A DNA stretch of 64,000 nucleotides, taken from positions 2,446,794 to 2,510,793 of the forward strand of contig OW204010.1 in NCBI GenBank assembly GCA_934047225.1. Reading direction: 5' to 3'. The translations under genes were made by a program, and so were the position numbers. Positions within the stretch are counted from its first letter, which is position 1. Every line of letters starts with the position of its first letter. Shown here piece by piece: positions 34,019 to 44,547 of the stretch. The notes under the pieces were generated by a model. That model was not told the origin of the DNA and searched no databases. It saw nothing but the letters and a program-made list of their open reading frames with translations. Source of the stretch: Ypsolopha sequella (lineage: Eukaryota > Arthropoda > Insecta > Lepidoptera > Ypsolophidae).

Positions 34019-34470
34019 ACTTATTTCCCATCCTCCCCGGTACCGGGGATGAACCACCGGGGAGGATGGTACCAAGCCAATTTTGCGATGTAAACGTTTA
34101 ACCGGTCGGTCATAGCTTCAGGCTTCTGGCGGCGCTTCTTGCTGCGCTTCCAGGCGGTTTTTGCGGCGGGATTTGCTCTGCCACGACACCCGTCGGCGGC
34201 GCCTTCCACCGCATCGGATGTATAGCGCGCTCGCTCGCTCAAAGCGCTCGACACTAGGTTCTTCCCATGCGCTCGATCACTGGCGCGGCTCCCCGCCTCC
34301 CCGCACACCGCCGTCGAGAGAGCGCAAGTCACTCGAAGCCAGACAAGACGCGCGAGATGCGACCCATGTCCGGCCCTATACAACTTCATACATTTGTTCT
34401 CTCCGTTGGCGCGCCTCTCGAAGCTTGAAGCTATGGCCGAGGGGTTACAGTGACCGTAACGCGTTATGAG
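34019..34470. other. CpG-rich segment with a strong hairpin
   Basis: Directly follows the minisatellite. CATCCTCCCCGGT at 34029 pairs with ACCGGGGAGGATG near 34066. The next 400 bp are rich in CG and GCGC words, unlike the AT-rich surroundings. Open frames on both strands are long for their size but look like a GC effect; I recognise no protein. It could be a CpG-island promoter or a GC-rich TE end. Confidence 0.5.
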
Positions 34471-34639
34471 CTGTTTTTTCGCTCAATGAGCGTTTTCGAT
34501 CTTTGAGCGTAACATATACATAGAAATCAAATGACGGTTTTTGAACAAAAAAAATGCAGGGTTGTCACAACCAACTGGTTGATCAAAATACATGAGAAAC
34601 GTTTTCTCCTCACGCACATTGGTTCGAAATTAAAAGTAA

Positions 34640-35100
34640 AATGGTTTTTAGGGTTCCGTAGAAACAAAAGTGAGAAAAATAAAAAATATTATCCTAAAAA
34701 TACAACATGGGTAGCAAATTGTAGAAATTAAAAAGCTGATTGTTAATATATATACATTTACTATATCTACTGGCACTGGTTTCCAAAAATCTTTAACAAA
34801 ACCACAAAAATATGTATGTCCCCCCCTTATCTCCGAAACCGGTACACCGAAAAATATGACGATTATAGATCATAATTAACCAATTACAGGAAAACTATAG
34901 CGATTAAAAAAAAGTTGAGCACAAATGAGAAATATATATAAAAAAAGTAAATTAAATTAAAAAAATGTTTATAAAAATACTATATGGGTATCAAATTGTA
35001 GGCATTAAAAATCTGATTGATAAATTACAAACTTTGGCTCTATTTAATTGCATCTATTTCGAGAAATCCTCTAAAAACCAATGTCTCCACATCTCTCCAT
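34640..35100 (-). repeat. Dispersed repeat, 17430 family, inverted partial copies
   Basis: Read in complement, ACATGGGTAGCAAATTGTAG and ATATGGGTATCAAATTGTAG mark two overlapping partial copies of the family seen at 17430, 22285 and 26096. Confidence 0.6.
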
Positions 35101-35210
35101 AAGAGGGATAGATTTACAAATATTTGGATCCACTCAAGGATAGTGTTGAAAACCAGTACCAGTGTTTCAAACTGAAAAAACATCGAAACTTAAATCGGTG
35201 TTGTTTTAGC

Positions 35211-35445
35211 AATGGCGTGCACGGAACTTTTTTCCGGAAAAGCAATCAAAAGGTCAAGATTGACAATAAAAATAATATGAAAAAATTTAAATAACACTTT
35301 GAAAAAAAAAAGTTTGTATGACTGAACATTTTCATACAAACTATTTTTTTTCGATTGTTATTTAAATTTTTTCATGTATTATTTTTTATTATCGTTTTTG
35401 AACTTCTGATTGCTTTTCCGGAAAAAAGTTCTGTGCACGCCACTG
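35211..35445. mobile_element. Foldback hAT-like MITE, copy 2 (TGGCGTGCAC family)
   Basis: Palindromic element with ends CAATGGCGTGCACGGAAC and GTTCTGTGCACGCCACTG. It has diverged in the centre from 6956-7217 and 38135-38427. The flanks TTGTTTTAG and TTGTAGGT are only partly alike, so the duplication has decayed or borders are off. Confidence 0.75.
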
Positions 35446-35741
35446 TTGTAGGTTATTTATTGTGTTTTGTATAATATTGTTTTTTTTTTTTACAAAAATT
35501 ACACATATTTTTTATCCAGTTGTTTTTCAAAATAGTTCCACACTACTCCACTGCTGTTTCGAGACATTTTAACGTTTATTTACACAATCACAAAATATAT
35601 TTACACTTATCTACATTTAACAAAGTTTTTTATTTACACGACGTTAGGTAATTGAAAAAAAAAATTAACACTAGTTAATCACGTAAAGCAACTAAAACGC
35701 ATAAAGTATATAATTACATCCGCCCAACAATGAAAGCTAAT

Positions 35742-36219
35742 TAGGGATGCAAACGATACCTCGATGTTTTGAAACATCGATGTATCGTTCATAAAACATC
35801 GATGTTTAACATCCATGTTGCTCGATGTTTTTATGAACGAGTATAGGTCAGTAAAAGGCATTTCATTCATGTAAAATAATCGTGTGCAGAACAGTAAAAA
35901 AAGTTGAGAAGAAATGTGTTTAAGTTGCATGATTTGACTGTAGTGAGTGAATTAATCAGAACAACCCACAAAATAGTAGACATTTTTGAACACGATTGTT
36001 GTTTTCTGAGCTGTGAGCTAAATACATAAAAATGTTTTAAAAACACAATAAATATATAAAATTAAAAAAATGGTGTTTGTTATAAACAAAAAACCTAAAG
36101 AAAACGTCGATACCTCGGTTATAAAACGGTCCGGTCGGTCGGTTTTTTATGACCGAATCGATGTCAAGATGTATCGAATCGATGCATCGATGTTTTTATG
36201 AGCGATGTTTGCATCCCTA
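35742..36219. mobile_element. hAT-type MITE (478 bp) with perfect 8-bp TSD
   Basis: Ends TAGGGATGCAAAC on both sides (13 bp perfect), flanked by AAGCTAAT at 35734-35741 and 36220-36227. Both subterminal regions are packed with AACATCGATG words. No transposase. Confidence 0.93.
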
Positions 36220-36227
36220 AAGCTAAT

Positions 36228-37220
36228 AAACACTAAAAAGAAAGTCGTCATTTTAAACGTTTTTAATGAAAATTTTATACGACCGATGTAAAAATACCAT
36301 CATTTAAAAGCGTAAGCCTAATTTCTATTACCACGCAAAGTAAATCGCGTAATAGAATTTTTAAACTTAATTTTCATACGACCAATGTAAGAGTGCTATC
36401 GTTTGGATGCGTAGGCCTGAATTCTGTTGCCATGCAAATTTGGTCGTCTATTATGCTATATTAGACGGCTGAATTTAAATGGTAGTGGAGTTTAAGAACC
36501 CGGTGCAGTACGACTCCAACTCCGATGAGAAGCGCGACGTATCGTGACAATAAAGTGCATATTTGGCTGGCTGATCTAAACAAGCGCCTCACACTTTCCC
36601 CACGCCGTTCGAACTGTGCTGAGCGAGTCTCGCCCTTTGCGTTGGAAATAATAATAATTTCCGAATACCTTAATTGTGCCTCGATTACTTGTTATTTTTT
36701 ATTCTGTTTTAATTAATTAGAATATTGATGATACTTCCAAGTGGTTTGTGTGCTTACTTTACTTGTTAAATGTTCATAAGTCACTTAATGAAGCCTTGTA
36801 AAAGTACCCGATTTTAGGGCCAAAACCAATATTTTCCTGGTCTTTAACGCGATGTTTGTGAAAAAAATCAGGGACATACACCGCTTTATATTGAACGTCT
36901 AAATGAAAGCCTAAAATTTATTTGATTGAATTGTTCCACTTTCGCGAGTTATTAATGTTTTTAGATATGTATGAAGTACGATTCGGAGCGGGTTCTTAAG
37001 CTTGTACTTTTAAATGACAGTGTTTTTGCATTAGGTCGTATTTAAGTTTCGTTTACAAACGTTTTCCTGTATAGTAAAGAAAACCACCAAATTGTTCGTA
37101 AGTTTTACAACAGGTGGCGTGGCAGTAGCGACTGACTGAATGTTTGACTAAGTTTTTAGACGTAATGGGCTTGTAATTTTAAACGTGCTTGAACGTTTTT
37201 TCTAAAAAACACTGTTCAGT
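36228..37220. other. Unassigned stretch
   Basis: No supported gene. A 22-codon ATG frame at 36479-36547 is relatively GC-rich and exon-like, but an in-frame TAA precedes it directly and I recognise nothing in it. Confidence 0.5.
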
Positions 37221-38081
37221 TTAAGCCTGCGCCGGGCGTAGAACGATTAGACACCTCGCTTGTTCTCTCGTGTTCGTTTTTTATCGTGGTCGTATTTATT
37301 GAATTTAACAGAAAAAATCATTTAATTTTCCAGACAAAATTTTAAAAATGTGAAACGGCACAATTGTATTTTATAACGTTTGTGATTGTCTTGAATTGTT
37401 TTTGAGACAAAATTCGACAGTTAAGTTATTGAAATGACTAAAACCCCAATTTACCTTTTTTATATTTTGGGCCTACTTTAGGTAGATTTGTTTTTTACAC
37501 CATAAGTTATTTTTAATATTCGCTGCGGCGGAAGTGTAGATACATTCTCTGTGATAATAAATATATATTTTATTTATTTATCACTAGCTGACCCGGCGAA
37601 CTTCGTTTCGCCTAACAGTCTAATAATATCGTGTTAGGGTATTGAATATATGCAGAAATAATATTTCTTGGAATAACTAAGAAACAAAGGTAATCGCAGT
37701 ATATTTTTAAAACCTGGGGTTTAGATGTTATTTAATGATATCATAAATAAACACTGTACATTGATACGTATAGTGGTAGGTTTCTTTTATATGCGTAGTT
37801 TTGTCAACAGATGGCACCACATGCTGTTTGCATTCGTAAAATGAATTAATTAATTTATTGTTATTCGATAACTTATCCGATATTTTATTACTTATTCTGC
37901 TATTCGGAGCGGAGAAGAATACACCAAAAAAGAGATAACTAACATCGATCCAGCCGATCTTGAGTTATAAGTGGTGTAACTAACACGACTTTGTTTTATA
38001 TATTTATTTAGATTTAAATATTAAATAAATCAATTTAACAGCGACTGTCGTTTTAGATTATTTTGCTCGGCGCCCTCTTAA
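37221..38081. mobile_element. TTAA-flanked element C, copy 2, interrupted
   Basis: Same ends as 7448-7882 (TTAAGCCTGCGCCG and CGGCGCCCTCTTAA). The match to copy 1 is broken near 37584 by about 430 bp beginning CTAGCTGACCCGGCGAACTT, a start I recognise from common lepidopteran dispersed repeats; element C resumes near 38020. Confidence 0.72.
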
Positions 38082-38134
38082 AGATTTTCGTTTAAACGAC
38101 CAGTCTATTCCGGACAATATACTGGACTGGTCTG

Positions 38135-38427
38135 CAGTGGCGTGCACAGAACTTCTTGCTGGAAAAGCAAACTACTGGTCAAGAACAACAATAAAAAAAA
38201 TATATGAAAAAATTTAAATATCACTTTGAAAGAAAACATTTTGTATGACGCCAGGGTAGACAATGTCTACCCTAGAGTGAAAATTTCCAATACAAACTTT
38301 TTTTTTCAAAGTGATATTTAAATTTTTTCATATTTTTTTATTGTTATTCTTGACCAATTGCTTGCTTTTCCAGCGCAAAGCAAGCAATTGGTCAAGAATA
38401 ACAATAAAAAAAATATGAACGCCACTG
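38135..38427. mobile_element. hAT-type foldback MITE (293 bp) with perfect 8-bp TSD
   Basis: Ends CAGTGGCGTGCACAGAAC and CGCCACTG, flanked by CTGGTCTG at 38127-38134 and 38428-38435. This copy proves the hAT nature of the 6956 and 35211 relatives. Its right end carries an extra inverted repeat of CAAGCAATTGGTCAAGAAT before the terminus. Confidence 0.92.
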
Positions 38428-38435
38428 CTGGTCTG

Positions 38436-39038
38436 GACTTCTACAAAAGGCTCATCAAACGGTAAAGTTTGATTTAAAGAAAACAAAAATTATTAAAATA
38501 GTTGCTTAAGAGGATAGGTTCCGCTTGCATACTACCCTGTTGCTCCACGCGGAAAGACCCGCAGTGTGCGAGAGGGACGGATCCTGGAAAAAAGTCTAAA
38601 TGACAACTTTTTTCACTAACTTTATTATTTGAAAAAATAACCAATGGTGCTATGAAATATCTGCCCTGTTAAAAGTTTTAATAAAGTTTGTACAGAATTT
38701 AATCCACAAATAATATAAACGGGTTTTTGCCCTAATAATCTTAAACCTCGACATGAAAACTTTTTTTAGAGCCATCTTTGGTATTTTATTTATCAATATT
38801 GGAATGGCTTCTGAGGACTCTGTTTCAATATAAGTGTGTTTATTATATTCCCGGAAGAAATATGTATTTTTTCTTTTTTACGTAGTATTGCTAGATTCTT
38901 CAAACCAGGGAGAACACATTTTTTAACAAGAGTACATAAATTACAAAATTTATACTTGCGATTGTCGGCACTTGGTGAAACTTGAAACACATCTTGAATT
39001 AAAACACTTGTACTTGTAGTTTCACTTTATTAATTAAC
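38436..39038. other. Unassigned AT-rich stretch
   Basis: No gene. The AGACCCGCAGTG...GAGGGACGG repeat fragment near 38550-38582 is shared with 32920-32950. Confidence 0.5.
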
Positions 39039-39259
39039 GTAGTTTTGGTTGATTAAAAACTAATAATAAAAAGGTAAAAATAATAATTTAACTCAAGATA
39101 TATTTCGGGCCCCACTGGGCCCGGCATCAGTTGAGATTCTCAGATTCTCAGATTCTCAGATTCTCAACTGATGCCGGGCCCAGTGGGGCCCGAAATATAT
39201 CTTGAGTTAAATTATTATTTTTACCTTTTTATTATTAGTTTTTAATCAACCAAAACTAC
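39039..39259. repeat. Snapback repeat H2, perfect 96-bp arms
   Basis: 39039-39134 and 39164-39259 are exact reverse complements as far as I can read. The arms carry a GGGCCCCACTGGGCCCGGCA block and end toward the loop in GGCATCAGTTGA. The loop is an array of GATTCTCA 8-mers. Perfect arms imply recent origin or ongoing conversion. Confidence 0.93.
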
Positions 39260-39946
39260 ATTAAAAATCTCATAAAAAAGAGACAAATATATATTGATCA
39301 AAAAGTTTATTAATTAACATAACATAAATTACAACTAATAATCTAGAATTTTTTCAGCACAAACATAAGAATTACCTGAAATAACCCAAGAATTCGAATC
39401 GAATTCAAAGTTTGAAATTATAACTTTTTTTTACTTACCTACTTTTTCAGCCAGTATTCTTTATAGCGGATTATGGCGGATCTACCCATAGCAAAAAGTT
39501 TGGCTAATTTAGAGGTTTGACTCTTTTTCCGAAATGTATGGGAAAAGTTTTTTGCGATTTCTGACATTTCTAGTACTCAAACCTCAGTCGGTCTAGTAGA
39601 GACTCTTGATCCTCATAAGAAACAGGATCGATTGGCTTGAAAAAAAGTTTTTGTTTAAAATGACCATTTTCTTGCTGACTGTACATTTTTTCTAAAATCT
39701 GTAAATGCAGTTCAGAATATCTTGAAAATTTATGGATCGTCTCCTAAAAGCGTTTTCCTGTAACTGTAACGGTTAAGGTACCTGCCCTTACTGTCCCGTC
39801 TCAAAAATTCAACCTGTATAATGTAATGACAGTATCGCTCAATAGTCGATACAACGACTACTATCTAGCTTGATAAAACTATGCTTAAATATGTTTTGGC
39901 GAGAATGACTCGGTTTTAATATCGTAGACGTATTCTGCACACAGTA
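39260..39946. other. Region downstream of the GT31 gene
   Basis: AT-rich, no gene. On the - strand an ATTAAA at 39916-39921, about 26 bp past the GT31 stop, could serve as polyadenylation signal. Confidence 0.5.
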
Positions 39947-40918
39947 CTACTCGGGGCACTTGGTCTTGCCGTCGAGCAACTTGCTCCACATGTCGAATTG
40001 CTCGTGGTACCGCACATTGTGTATGGCGAACCCCTTCTGTATAACGCAGGGTTGCCGTGGCATCACCGTATTGTAGAACTCTGTCACGTGTTCGCGGCGC
40101 AGTCCGAGCAGGTCAGCGAGCACGCCCGTCACGAACACGTCCTCGAGCCGCAGGTACGGCTCGGCGCCGGCGCTGCGCAGGAGTGGTCCCACGCAGTCTG
40201 TCGTCACCAGGTACGCGGGGCCCGTCGCGAACTTCGGGAATTTCATGAACGGGTACTCTACCACGGACAAGTAGTACTTGAACTTGGGTTTGCGATGCGG
40301 CCTCTGTCTTTGCAACACCTTGCCCCTGATGGTCTTCGTCGCGTTCTTCCTGGCATCAATGAACTTGAGCAACTTTGGCACGTTGATAAACATGTCGTCG
40401 TCGGTCTTGAGCAGGCGCGGCACTCGCGGGCAGTACGTGTCGACCCACTCGAGGATCGAGATCGTCTTCAGTGTGAGGTTCGAGTAGGAATCGGCCGAGT
40501 TTCCGACGATTAGGTCACCGTAAAGCGCATCTTCCGCTTCGACTGTGGGCTCCATTGAGGCAGGTGGCGTGCCAAGCACGAAGGCGAGTGCTACGTCACG
40601 ACGCGCCGCGTAGTGCCCCCATGTGAGCCGCACGCCGTCGCGTTTGCGTGAGTTTGACGGCGCTGACGTCACCAGGATCAGCAGCCGCAGCTTGGCGCCC
40701 AGCAATGGGCAGATCTCGGGGTGCGGGTGCGAGTATCCAGCCACGTACAAGTCCTGAGTGAATACCACTCGTGACTCGGTGACGTTGTGAGCTGCCCGCG
40801 CCGCGAGGTACGAGGCATGTCGCACACTGTTGGTCTTCGACAGCGAGAAGGCGTGTAGTAATATCTGCAGCAGGCCGGCCGTGGCGAGTAGGGTGACCAG
40901 GCGCACTCGGTGCCACAT
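39947..40918 (-). CDS. Beta-1,3-galactosyltransferase-type enzyme (GT31), single exon
   Basis: 323 codons from the ATG at 40916-40918, a normal length for the family. A type II membrane anchor (RLVTLLATAGLLQILL) lies at residues 6-21. The lumenal domain has the GT31 marks RLTWG (97-101), the metal- and UDP-sugar-binding DDD motif in TDDDMF (172-177), and LEDVFVTG (258-265). Potential N-glycosylation sites occur (NVT, NLT, NAT). Such enzymes act in the Golgi and transfer Gal or GlcNAc in beta-1,3 linkage to glycoproteins or glycolipids. It is not brainiac-like in detail; the exact acceptor cannot be told. The frame stays open upstream to a TTGCAG at 40940-40945, a good splice acceptor, so a 5' UTR intron is likely and the longer open start there is not a true start. 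No lesions are visible. The gene is far more GC-rich than its flanks. Confidence 0.93.
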   Translation of the reverse strand: MWHRVRLVTLLATAGLLQILLHAFSLSKTNSVRHASYLAARAAHNVTESRVVFTQDLYVAGYSHPHPEICPLLGAKLRLLILVTSAPSNSRKRDGVRLTWGHYAARRDVALAFVLGTPPASMEPTVEAEDALYGDLIVGNSADSYSNLTLKTISILEWVDTYCPRVPRLLKTDDDMFINVPKLLKFIDARKNATKTIRGKVLQRQRPHRKPKFKYYLSVVEYPFMKFPKFATGPAYLVTTDCVGPLLRSAGAEPYLRLEDVFVTGVLADLLGLRREHVTEFYNTVMPRQPCVIQKGFAIHNVRYHEQFDMWSKLLDGKTKCPE

Positions 40919-41031
40919 TCTGGCTAGCGTTTTACCTGCAACCACACAACACGCACCATCACTGTCGCTCTCACTAACATCATGTAAAGCCGTCTCTTCC
41001 CGGGGATGGTTGAGGGCAGTTGCCGAGGAGT

Positions 41032-41426
41032 CGGAAATAGTAGTTTATGCTACAAGGGCGCAAAGGAATAAATTACGAGGACGATTTAAAACACGAGCGT
41101 AGCGAGTGTTTTAAACGTAACCGAGTAATGTATTGCTCTTACGCCCGTGTATCATACTACGTTTTTCAATGCATAGTGTGAGGAAATAAAACAAATATAA
41201 TTTTGTGAACTTTAAATTGTAATTAGCTCAAAAGGACTAGGTATCCAGAGCCGTTAAACAGTGGAAAAAAAGTATGACATTTATGGTACACAGGAAAGGT
41301 TGCAGGTTAGCCAACCATTGTAAATCAATTAAAAAAAAATAATAATAAAGCCCTAGGGCAAAATAATCGACTTTCTGTTCGGTTTTGATGCATAAAAAGT
41401 GGGCCTTTACGAGCACATGCATTGAA
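41032..41426. repeat. ~400-bp dispersed repeat, copy 2
   Basis: Near-identical to 31238-31638 (same foldback at the start, same AATAATAATAAAGCCCT and GGGCCTTTACGAGCAC end). It lies about 110 bp upstream of the GT31 start codon, probably in its first intron or promoter. Confidence 0.82.
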
Positions 41427-41574
41427 AATAAAATTATTTCACTCTGTTTAAACTTACCTGCATTCGAAATGTTACACAAGTGTATACCAAACACTGTACA
41501 GTACCTTTAATAATTATTTATTTATTTATTTATTTATTATTTACATTTGTACTACACAATCTTTACAGGCTAAC

Positions 41575-44547
41575 CTAATGCGATTGGTAACAAATTATAT
41601 TTAAAGCAGTTTTTGCGAACTCCGTCAAAGAACAACTAAACAAATCGGTATCCGTAAGGTTGTCGATTCTGTTGAAAAGATGGAGTGCCCTTACAACAGG
41701 TGACTCTTTAAGAACATTTGTGCGCGCATGCTGCACGCAAAACAACTTATGATTTCTCGCGCGAAGATAGTTATCCGGCACAAACAGCTTCAAGGACGCT
41801 AGCAACCGCTGATTGAACAATATACCTCGCAAAACTTTAAAAAGATAAATTAGTAGCGCCAGGTCTCTCCTCACTTCCAACTTATTATATCCAACCATAC
41901 CTATAACAAATAGGGTTGGATACATAAGTGGATAGTATGGATAAACACCATAATTTTTTAAATACAGCCAGCGAACAAACTTGTTTTGAATCTTTTCCAC
42001 CATGTGACTATATTTAGTCTCATGGGGATTCCAGATAATTGCACTACTTTCTAAATTACTGCGTACTAAGGCATTATAAAGAGCTTTTACGGCTAGCATG
42101 CTATTGAAACTCCTAGCCTGCCTCAGTATAAAACCCAACTTCTTAAAGGCTTTTTTACAGATAGCCACAATGTGATCACGAATCGTTAGCTCGGCATTCA
42201 TCAAAACTCCCAGGTCCTTGACGCTATCGACTCGCGCTAGCGCAGTCCCCTCCATCTGGTAAAGGTGCTGACGTGGCTCTCGCGCACGACTATACGACAT
42301 CACCACGCACTTTGACACATTGAAGTGTAGATTGTTGTGCTGGCTCCATTCTACTACCCTCCGAATGTCCTGCTGCAGTCTCTCAGAATCAGCCTCATCT
42401 TCAATCTTCAAGACTAATTTGAGGTCATCCGCAAATAAGAGACAGATGGCGCTCCTGATGACGTTTGGAAGGTCGTTAATCATAAGCAAAAACTCGAGGG
42501 GTCCGAGATTGCTGCCCTGACTTACACCAGAATAAGTGAAATACGGAGCTGATGTTGCACCCCGGTAATCCACATATTGCTGCCTTTCTCGCAAGTAACT
42601 GCTAAAAAAATTAAGCAACTGGGGAGTGAATCCAGCTGCCGCAAGCTTCATCAAAAGGATGTCATTATCAACCGTGTCGAAAGCTTTCCTAAAGTCGAAG
42701 TACGCAGCGTCAATTTGCTTACGTTTGTCAAGCTCTGGGGCTACATACGTCATAAAGCACAACAAGTTACTTCCGGTGCTACGTCCTGGCCTAAAGCCAT
42801 GTTGAGCATCCGAAAGCTGGCAATCCACTTGTTTTAAAATATAACAATGTAAAATTGACTCAAAGACCTTCGCAAACGTCACCAGGACCGCCACCGGTCT
42901 AAAGTCGCCCACATCCGATCCCAAACCCCCCTTTGGCACTGGAATAACACGTGACATCTTCCACGCTTCAGGGTAAGTTCCAGTAGCCAAACAAAGATTA
43001 AAAAGGAATGCCAGCGGTTCATCCAGTACCATCCGGCAGTCCTTAACCACGTAGGACGGTATACCGTCGGGCCCGGCCGAGTGCTTTGGCTTGAGGCGGG
43101 CGAGCGCGGCCTGCACGTCCCGCACGGTAACGCACGGCACATGCACGCGCGCCCCCCCAACACCGCTGCCGCTGCACCCGGCCGCGCGCACGGCCTCGTC
43201 AACGTCTAATCGCGGCGGAGTTGAACTATATACCGAATGAAAATATTCAGCAAATTCCTTAGCACATTCTTCATCCGGCAATGAATTTCCATTCTTAGTA
43301 ATGCACGAACCACTATTACGAGTTCCCCTTTTACTTTTCATTAAGTTCCAAAAAGATTTGGGATCTTCCTTCAGTTGCGACTGTATTCTATCCTGATATT
43401 GAGAATACGCCGCAGCCGTCATCGCTTTAACTGATGATCTATACCGAGCAAACGCCTCGTAATCCCGCTGTGACTTACTGGCCTTATATCTCCTATGTAA
43501 TTCAGCTTTTAACCGTATGTCGCATTTTAAGTCGGGCGTGAACCATTCTGGGTAATTATACCGAGTATTCACGTCAAAACGCTTTTTTCTGGGAGCACAA
43601 TTATCTATAATGTTATAAAAAATATCATAAAAATAACTAATTGCGTCATTAACATTTCCTATATCATACAAAGAAGACCAGTCTACCCTCATTAAAGATG
43701 AATAAAATAAATAAAAATCAGCCTTACGAAAATTCCATTCTTTGCGGTTGCTAACACCGTCGGCGACTGCCTGTGCCGGCGCAGCGCGCGCTAATGCACA
43801 TGATGATGCACCACGCGCAGGAGCGAGGGCGGTCACCTGCACCGCGAGGGGGGGATGTTGTTTATCTACCGGTACTAGCGATACCGATTCGAGCTCGACA
43901 CTCACTTCGTCGTCCGCGAGAGTTGTAAGCACCAGATCCAATTGACGCCCGTTTATATTAGGTATGAAGTTTCTCTGACGGAGTTCGCAAAAAGATACAA
44001 AGTATTCATAATAGTTGTGAGATTCTACTGACGCCGAGTACAAGTTAAAATCTCCTAAAACTAACACTTGATTATATTTCACACAAAGTTGTTCTAATAA
44101 GTTAAACATTTGTAAATATTCATTTACTGAACTTTTAGGTGCAATATAGACCACTACACACATAAACAAAAATTTTTTTTGATGGTTGTGCACCGTGGCA
44201 GCAACAATTTCAAATGTGGTCTCGTCCAAGCTAACATTTCCCGGTAGGAGAATCCTTCTTAATTCATAGCGCGGCGAGGCGGCTAACAGCGCCCCTCCAT
44301 GCTTCCGTCCGTCCGTCCTGTCGCAACGTAGCAGGGAGTATCCCTGAGGAACCAGCTCACCGTCATGAGTTGACTCGTCTACTCCCGACTCCGTTATTGC
44401 AAACAAATCCGCATTTGATGCCGCGATACTTGTAAAAAAAGTTTCCAATTTTGTCCGTAAACCACGAGTATTTTGGTAACAAACCTCTATACTTTTCTTA
44501 GTTGTCGAATGGTTGTCCTGCCGTTCTTCGAAACCACACCCATTCAC
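41575..44547 (-). CDS. LINE ORF2: endonuclease and reverse transcriptase, intact
   Basis: 990 codons with no internal stop. The N-terminal apurinic-type endonuclease spans residues about 20-240, with YQNTRG (25-30), TES (52-54), GDFN (165-168) and a DKQHPPL motif (228-234) in place of the usual SDH box. A linker follows, then the RT at about 485-770 with AGPDGIP (491-497), AQHGFRPGRST (581-591), FDFRKAFD (617-624), GVSQGSNLGP (674-683) and the catalytic FADD (705-708), then the C-terminal tail. It nicks target DNA and copies its RNA in place. The ATG at 44545-44547 overlaps ORF1 by 50 bp in another frame, so translation probably uses reinitiation or frameshifting. The GC-rich stretches encoding Ala-rich linkers are not lesions. 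Confidence 0.93.
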   Translation of the reverse strand: MNGCGFEERQDNHSTTKKSIEVCYQNTRGLRTKLETFFTSIAASNADLFAITESGVDESTHDGELVPQGYSLLRCDRTDGRKHGGALLAASPRYELRRILLPGNVSLDETTFEIVAATVHNHQKKFLFMCVVVYIAPKSSVNEYLQMFNLLEQLCVKYNQVLVLGDFNLYSASVESHNYYEYFVSFCELRQRNFIPNINGRQLDLVLTTLADDEVSVELESVSLVPVDKQHPPLAVQVTALAPARGASSCALARAAPAQAVADGVSNRKEWNFRKADFYLFYSSLMRVDWSSLYDIGNVNDAISYFYDIFYNIIDNCAPRKKRFDVNTRYNYPEWFTPDLKCDIRLKAELHRRYKASKSQRDYEAFARYRSSVKAMTAAAYSQYQDRIQSQLKEDPKSFWNLMKSKRGTRNSGSCITKNGNSLPDEECAKEFAEYFHSVYSSTPPRLDVDEAVRAAGCSGSGVGGARVHVPCVTVRDVQAALARLKPKHSAGPDGIPSYVVKDCRMVLDEPLAFLFNLCLATGTYPEAWKMSRVIPVPKGGLGSDVGDFRPVAVLVTFAKVFESILHCYILKQVDCQLSDAQHGFRPGRSTGSNLLCFMTYVAPELDKRKQIDAAYFDFRKAFDTVDNDILLMKLAAAGFTPQLLNFFSSYLRERQQYVDYRGATSAPYFTYSGVSQGSNLGPLEFLLMINDLPNVIRSAICLLFADDLKLVLKIEDEADSERLQQDIRRVVEWSQHNNLHFNVSKCVVMSYSRAREPRQHLYQMEGTALARVDSVKDLGVLMNAELTIRDHIVAICKKAFKKLGFILRQARSFNSMLAVKALYNALVRSNLESSAIIWNPHETKYSHMVEKIQNKFVRWLYLKNYGVYPYYPLMYPTLFVIGMVGYNKLEVRRDLALLIYLFKVLRGILFNQRLLASLKLFVPDNYLRARNHKLFCVQHARTNVLKESPVVRALHLFNRIDNLTDTDLFSCSLTEFAKTALNIICYQSH

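Noticed and set aside
34021..34389. 122-codon GC-rich - strand protein
   Set aside because: No recognisable domain; overlapping long frames on both strands are expected from the GC content.
36479..36547. 22-codon exon-like frame
   Set aside because: An in-frame stop lies directly upstream, it is too short to judge, and nothing is recognised.
39998..40513. 171-codon + strand frame
   Set aside because: It is the antisense shadow of the GT31 coding exon.
40919..40945. GTG start giving a 332-residue GT31 protein
   Set aside because: GTG initiation is not expected here; the bases overlap a likely splice acceptor, and the ATG at 40916-40918 precedes a proper membrane anchor.
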